A program made the position numbers and the translations under genes. Under the pieces are notes generated by a model that saw nothing but the letters and a program-made list of their open reading frames with translations, did no database searches and had not been told where the DNA came from. Source: Cryobacterium arcticum (lineage in GTDB: Bacteria > Actinomycetota > Actinomycetes > Actinomycetales > Microbacteriaceae). From it: a stretch of 64,000 nucleotides of DNA. Positions 62,232 to 64,000 of the stretch are shown piece by piece. The stretch's first letter is position 1. Every line of letters begins with the position of its first letter. The stretch is taken from assembly GCF_003185895.1 (NCBI RefSeq), contig NZ_QHLY01000012.1, forward strand, positions 248,001 to 312,000, given 5' to 3'.

Positions 62232-62966
62232 GTGAAGCCCTTTCTGCTGCTCGCGACCCGGTCTGAGGACGAGGCCGCCGACGACGAGTACAACGGCTTC
62301 CTTGCCGCGGGCGGGCTGCGGCCCGAACAGCTGCACCGGGTGCGCCTCGAAGCCGGCCCGATGCCCCCGATCGCCCTCGACGACTACTCCGGCGTGATCG
62401 TCGGCGGCAGCCCGTTCAATGCCAGTGACGCCGCAGAGACCAAGTCGGCTGTTCAGCGGCGGGTCGAGGGGGAACTCGACGGCCTGCTCGCCGATGTGGT
62501 GGCGCGAGACTACCCGTTCCTCGGCGCCTGCTACGGCATCGGCCTGCTCACCAGCTACCTCGACGGTGTCGTCGACGATACCTGGTCGGAGGCGGCCGGA
62601 CCCATCGAGGTGAGCCTCACCGCCGACGGCGAGGCCGATCAGCTCTTCGGTCGCGTGGCGCCCCGCTTCGAAGCGTTCGTGGGCCACAAGGAGGCCTGCA
62701 CGGCGCTGCCGACCGGAGCGGTGTTGCTGGCCACGGGGGAGAACTGCCCGGTGCAGGCCTTCCGGGTGGGCCAGAACGTCTACGCCACGCAATTCCATCC
62801 CGAACTGACCCAGGCCGGCATCCTCACCCGGCTGCGCGTCTACCACGACAACGGCTACTTCGAACCGGATGCCTACGACGACGTCATCGCCGCGATCGAC
62901 GCGTCCACGGTCACCGAGCCGGCCACCATCATGAAGGCCTTCGTGCAGCGGTTCGGCACGGACTGA
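62232..62966 (+). CDS. Class I glutamine amidotransferase (GMP synthase-like)
   Basis: A 244-residue GATase. The nucleophile is Cys100 in GACYGIG, the catalytic His189 and Glu191 are in FHPEL, and IVGGSPFN is the oxyanion strand. It is a stand-alone domain (no synthase partner), like GMP-synthase-type amidotransferases of unknown target. It is divergent from thyA; both use leaderless-type -10 boxes. Confidence 0.87.
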   Translation: MKPFLLLATRSEDEAADDEYNGFLAAGGLRPEQLHRVRLEAGPMPPIALDDYSGVIVGGSPFNASDAAETKSAVQRRVEGELDGLLADVVARDYPFLGACYGIGLLTSYLDGVVDDTWSEAAGPIEVSLTADGEADQLFGRVAPRFEAFVGHKEACTALPTGAVLLATGENCPVQAFRVGQNVYATQFHPELTQAGILTRLRVYHDNGYFEPDAYDDVIAAIDASTVTEPATIMKAFVQRFGTD

Positions 62967-62994
62967 CGGCACGCCTGAGTCGACGCCGGCCGGG

Positions 62995-64000
62995 TCACTC
63001 CGCTGCGGTGAGGTACGCCGCGATCGTGTCGGATTCCTCCTGGAGGGTGTCTTCCGGCACGAGATCGCTCGCCTGGTCGGTCAGCAGGGCGGTCCACCGG
63101 TCGAGCACGTCCTGGGCGTCGCCGCTGTCGTAAAGGCTGGCGGTGAGGGTGGTCGTGGCCGTGTCGACGAGCGCGGAGAAGGTGCTGTCGGCCAGGAACC
63201 GGGTGGCCAGGATGTTGTCGCCCCCGCCGGGACCGCCGTCTGGTGCTGCGCCGTCTGGTGCAGCGCCATCTGGTGCTTCCCCGTCGGGCGCGGTCGCACC
63301 GTCCGGCGGGGCGCCGCGATCGCCACCGTCTCCGCCGAAGCCGCCGCCCATCCCGCCATTCATGCCGCCGAAGGAGAGGTTGGCGTCCCAGGCCACAACC
63401 GTCATCAGCCCGGTCTCGCTGTCGTAGCGCAGGTAGGAATTATTGCCGGGGCCATCGATGTCGTCGGTGTTCGCGGTGAGGTCCTGCATGGCCAGATAAG
63501 TGGCGAACGAGTCCACGTCGAGGTGATCACCGAGGTCGGCGGCGAAGGTCGCGTCGTCGGAATTGTTGATGAAGTCGAGGAAGTCGATCAGCGGGGTGAG
63601 GTCGTCGTCGCCGGTCTTCTGGTCGAAGACGTCGGTGTACTCCGCGGGATCGTCGCCCCGATAGCTGTAGTCGCCGCCGGAGTCGGCCTTGTACGTAGAG
63701 CCGCCGGCCTCGAAGGCGTCGTCGTTCCAGGCGTCGTCGTCGATGCTCTCCATCACCAGCCGCAGCGCATCGTCGCCGCCGTTCACGCTCAACCGCACCG
63801 CGGCCGACTTCTCGGTGGCGAGTCCGCTCAGACCGATGAGCTCGAGTGCCACTGCCTCGTTGAGCGAGGATTCGCTGGTATTGCCCCGCACGATGAATTC
63901 GGTGCGGTCCTGATAGGACTGATCGGTGACGTACTTGTCGAGCCGGATGAGCCAGGGCAGCGTCTCGGGGTCGTCGGTGTTCACCGAGCCGTCGCCCGAG
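62995..64000 (-). CDS. CotH kinase family protein (partial, 5' end outside window)
   Basis: At least 335 residues, open to the window edge, of a CotH-type atypical kinase: YDSETGLMTVVAWDANLSFG contains the Asp that binds metal, and ALELIGLSGLATEKSAAVRL fits the family. A repetitive Ala-Pro-Asp-Gly stretch (about 63222-63310) interrupts the C-terminal part. Bacterial CotH proteins are often exported surface proteins. The N-terminus, including any signal peptide, is not visible. Confidence 0.8.
   Translation of the reverse strand, partial: SGDGSVNTDDPETLPWLIRLDKYVTDQSYQDRTEFIVRGNTSESSLNEAVALELIGLSGLATEKSAAVRLSVNGGDDALRLVMESIDDDAWNDDAFEAGGSTYKADSGGDYSYRGDDPAEYTDVFDQKTGDDDLTPLIDFLDFINNSDDATFAADLGDHLDVDSFATYLAMQDLTANTDDIDGPGNNSYLRYDSETGLMTVVAWDANLSFGGMNGGMGGGFGGDGGDRGAPPDGATAPDGEAPDGAAPDGAAPDGGPGGGDNILATRFLADSTFSALVDTATTTLTASLYDSGDAQDVLDRWTALLTDQASDLVPEDTLQEESDTIAAYLTAAE

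Noticed and set aside
1-64000. Prophage, integrative element or genomic island
   Set aside because: No integrase, transposase, phage structural gene, tRNA or flanking direct repeats were found; composition looks even by eye.

Overview
The window looks like a chromosomal segment of a high-GC actinobacterium, most likely Microbacteriaceae (Cryobacterium-like). This is inferred from strong GC bias, GTG/TTG starts, many leaderless genes, a DUF222-HNH protein, an F420-type PPOX protein, a perfect HspR-binding HAIR site and intergenic GGTCGAGCTTGTCGAGACC repeats. I saw no rRNA, tRNA, integrase, transposase or CRISPR. The left edge ends just beyond an MFS gene; the right edge cuts a CotH-family gene.

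27-11425: a carbohydrate locus. A LacI regulator faces an operon of sugar-binding lipoprotein, two MalFG-type permeases, an SDR dehydrogenase, two cytoplasmic heparinase II/III-fold proteins and a YesL (DUF624) protein. Two inverted copies of one operator sit on the divergent promoters. The gene content suggests import and intracellular cleavage of an acidic (uronate-type) oligosaccharide.

11455-17579: a second LacI regulator faces a PotABCD-type importer followed by an adenosine-deaminase-like enzyme, with a doubled LacI operator between them.

17669-24172: a small coiled protein, then JetA/MksF (DUF3375), JetB/MksE (DUF4194) and JetC/MksB (SMC-like ATPase). No JetD nuclease is encoded nearby, so this is an incomplete Wadjet system or a plain Mks-type condensin.

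24221-32704: metabolic and accessory genes. They include an alpha/beta hydrolase, a VOC protein, a membrane-protein/XRE pair behind a near-consensus promoter, an oxidoreductase, a shortened AlkD-like gene, a DinB-fold protein and a ribose/fructose-type ABC importer. 32705-33308 holds no gene: it carries a tandem 128-130 bp repeat and the HAIR-controlled promoter of a Clp ATPase.

33309-46786: Clp unfoldase, type III glutamine synthetase, HelR-like RNA polymerase recycling ATPase, a TetR/DoxX pair, NAD(P)H-hydrate epimerase, a conserved glycosylase-annotated family, kduD with an IclR-type palindrome, and a glutathionyl-hydroquinone-reductase-like protein.

46977-64000: lipases, VOC proteins, an Imm-5-like orphan, a Y-family polymerase, a LysR/EamA pair, an internally deleted MmyB-type regulator, an aldo/keto reductase, GrpB, DUF222-HNH, a stand-alone LigD-type polymerase domain, a CPBP protease, the thyA-folA-PPOX operon, a class I glutamine amidotransferase and a partial CotH gene.
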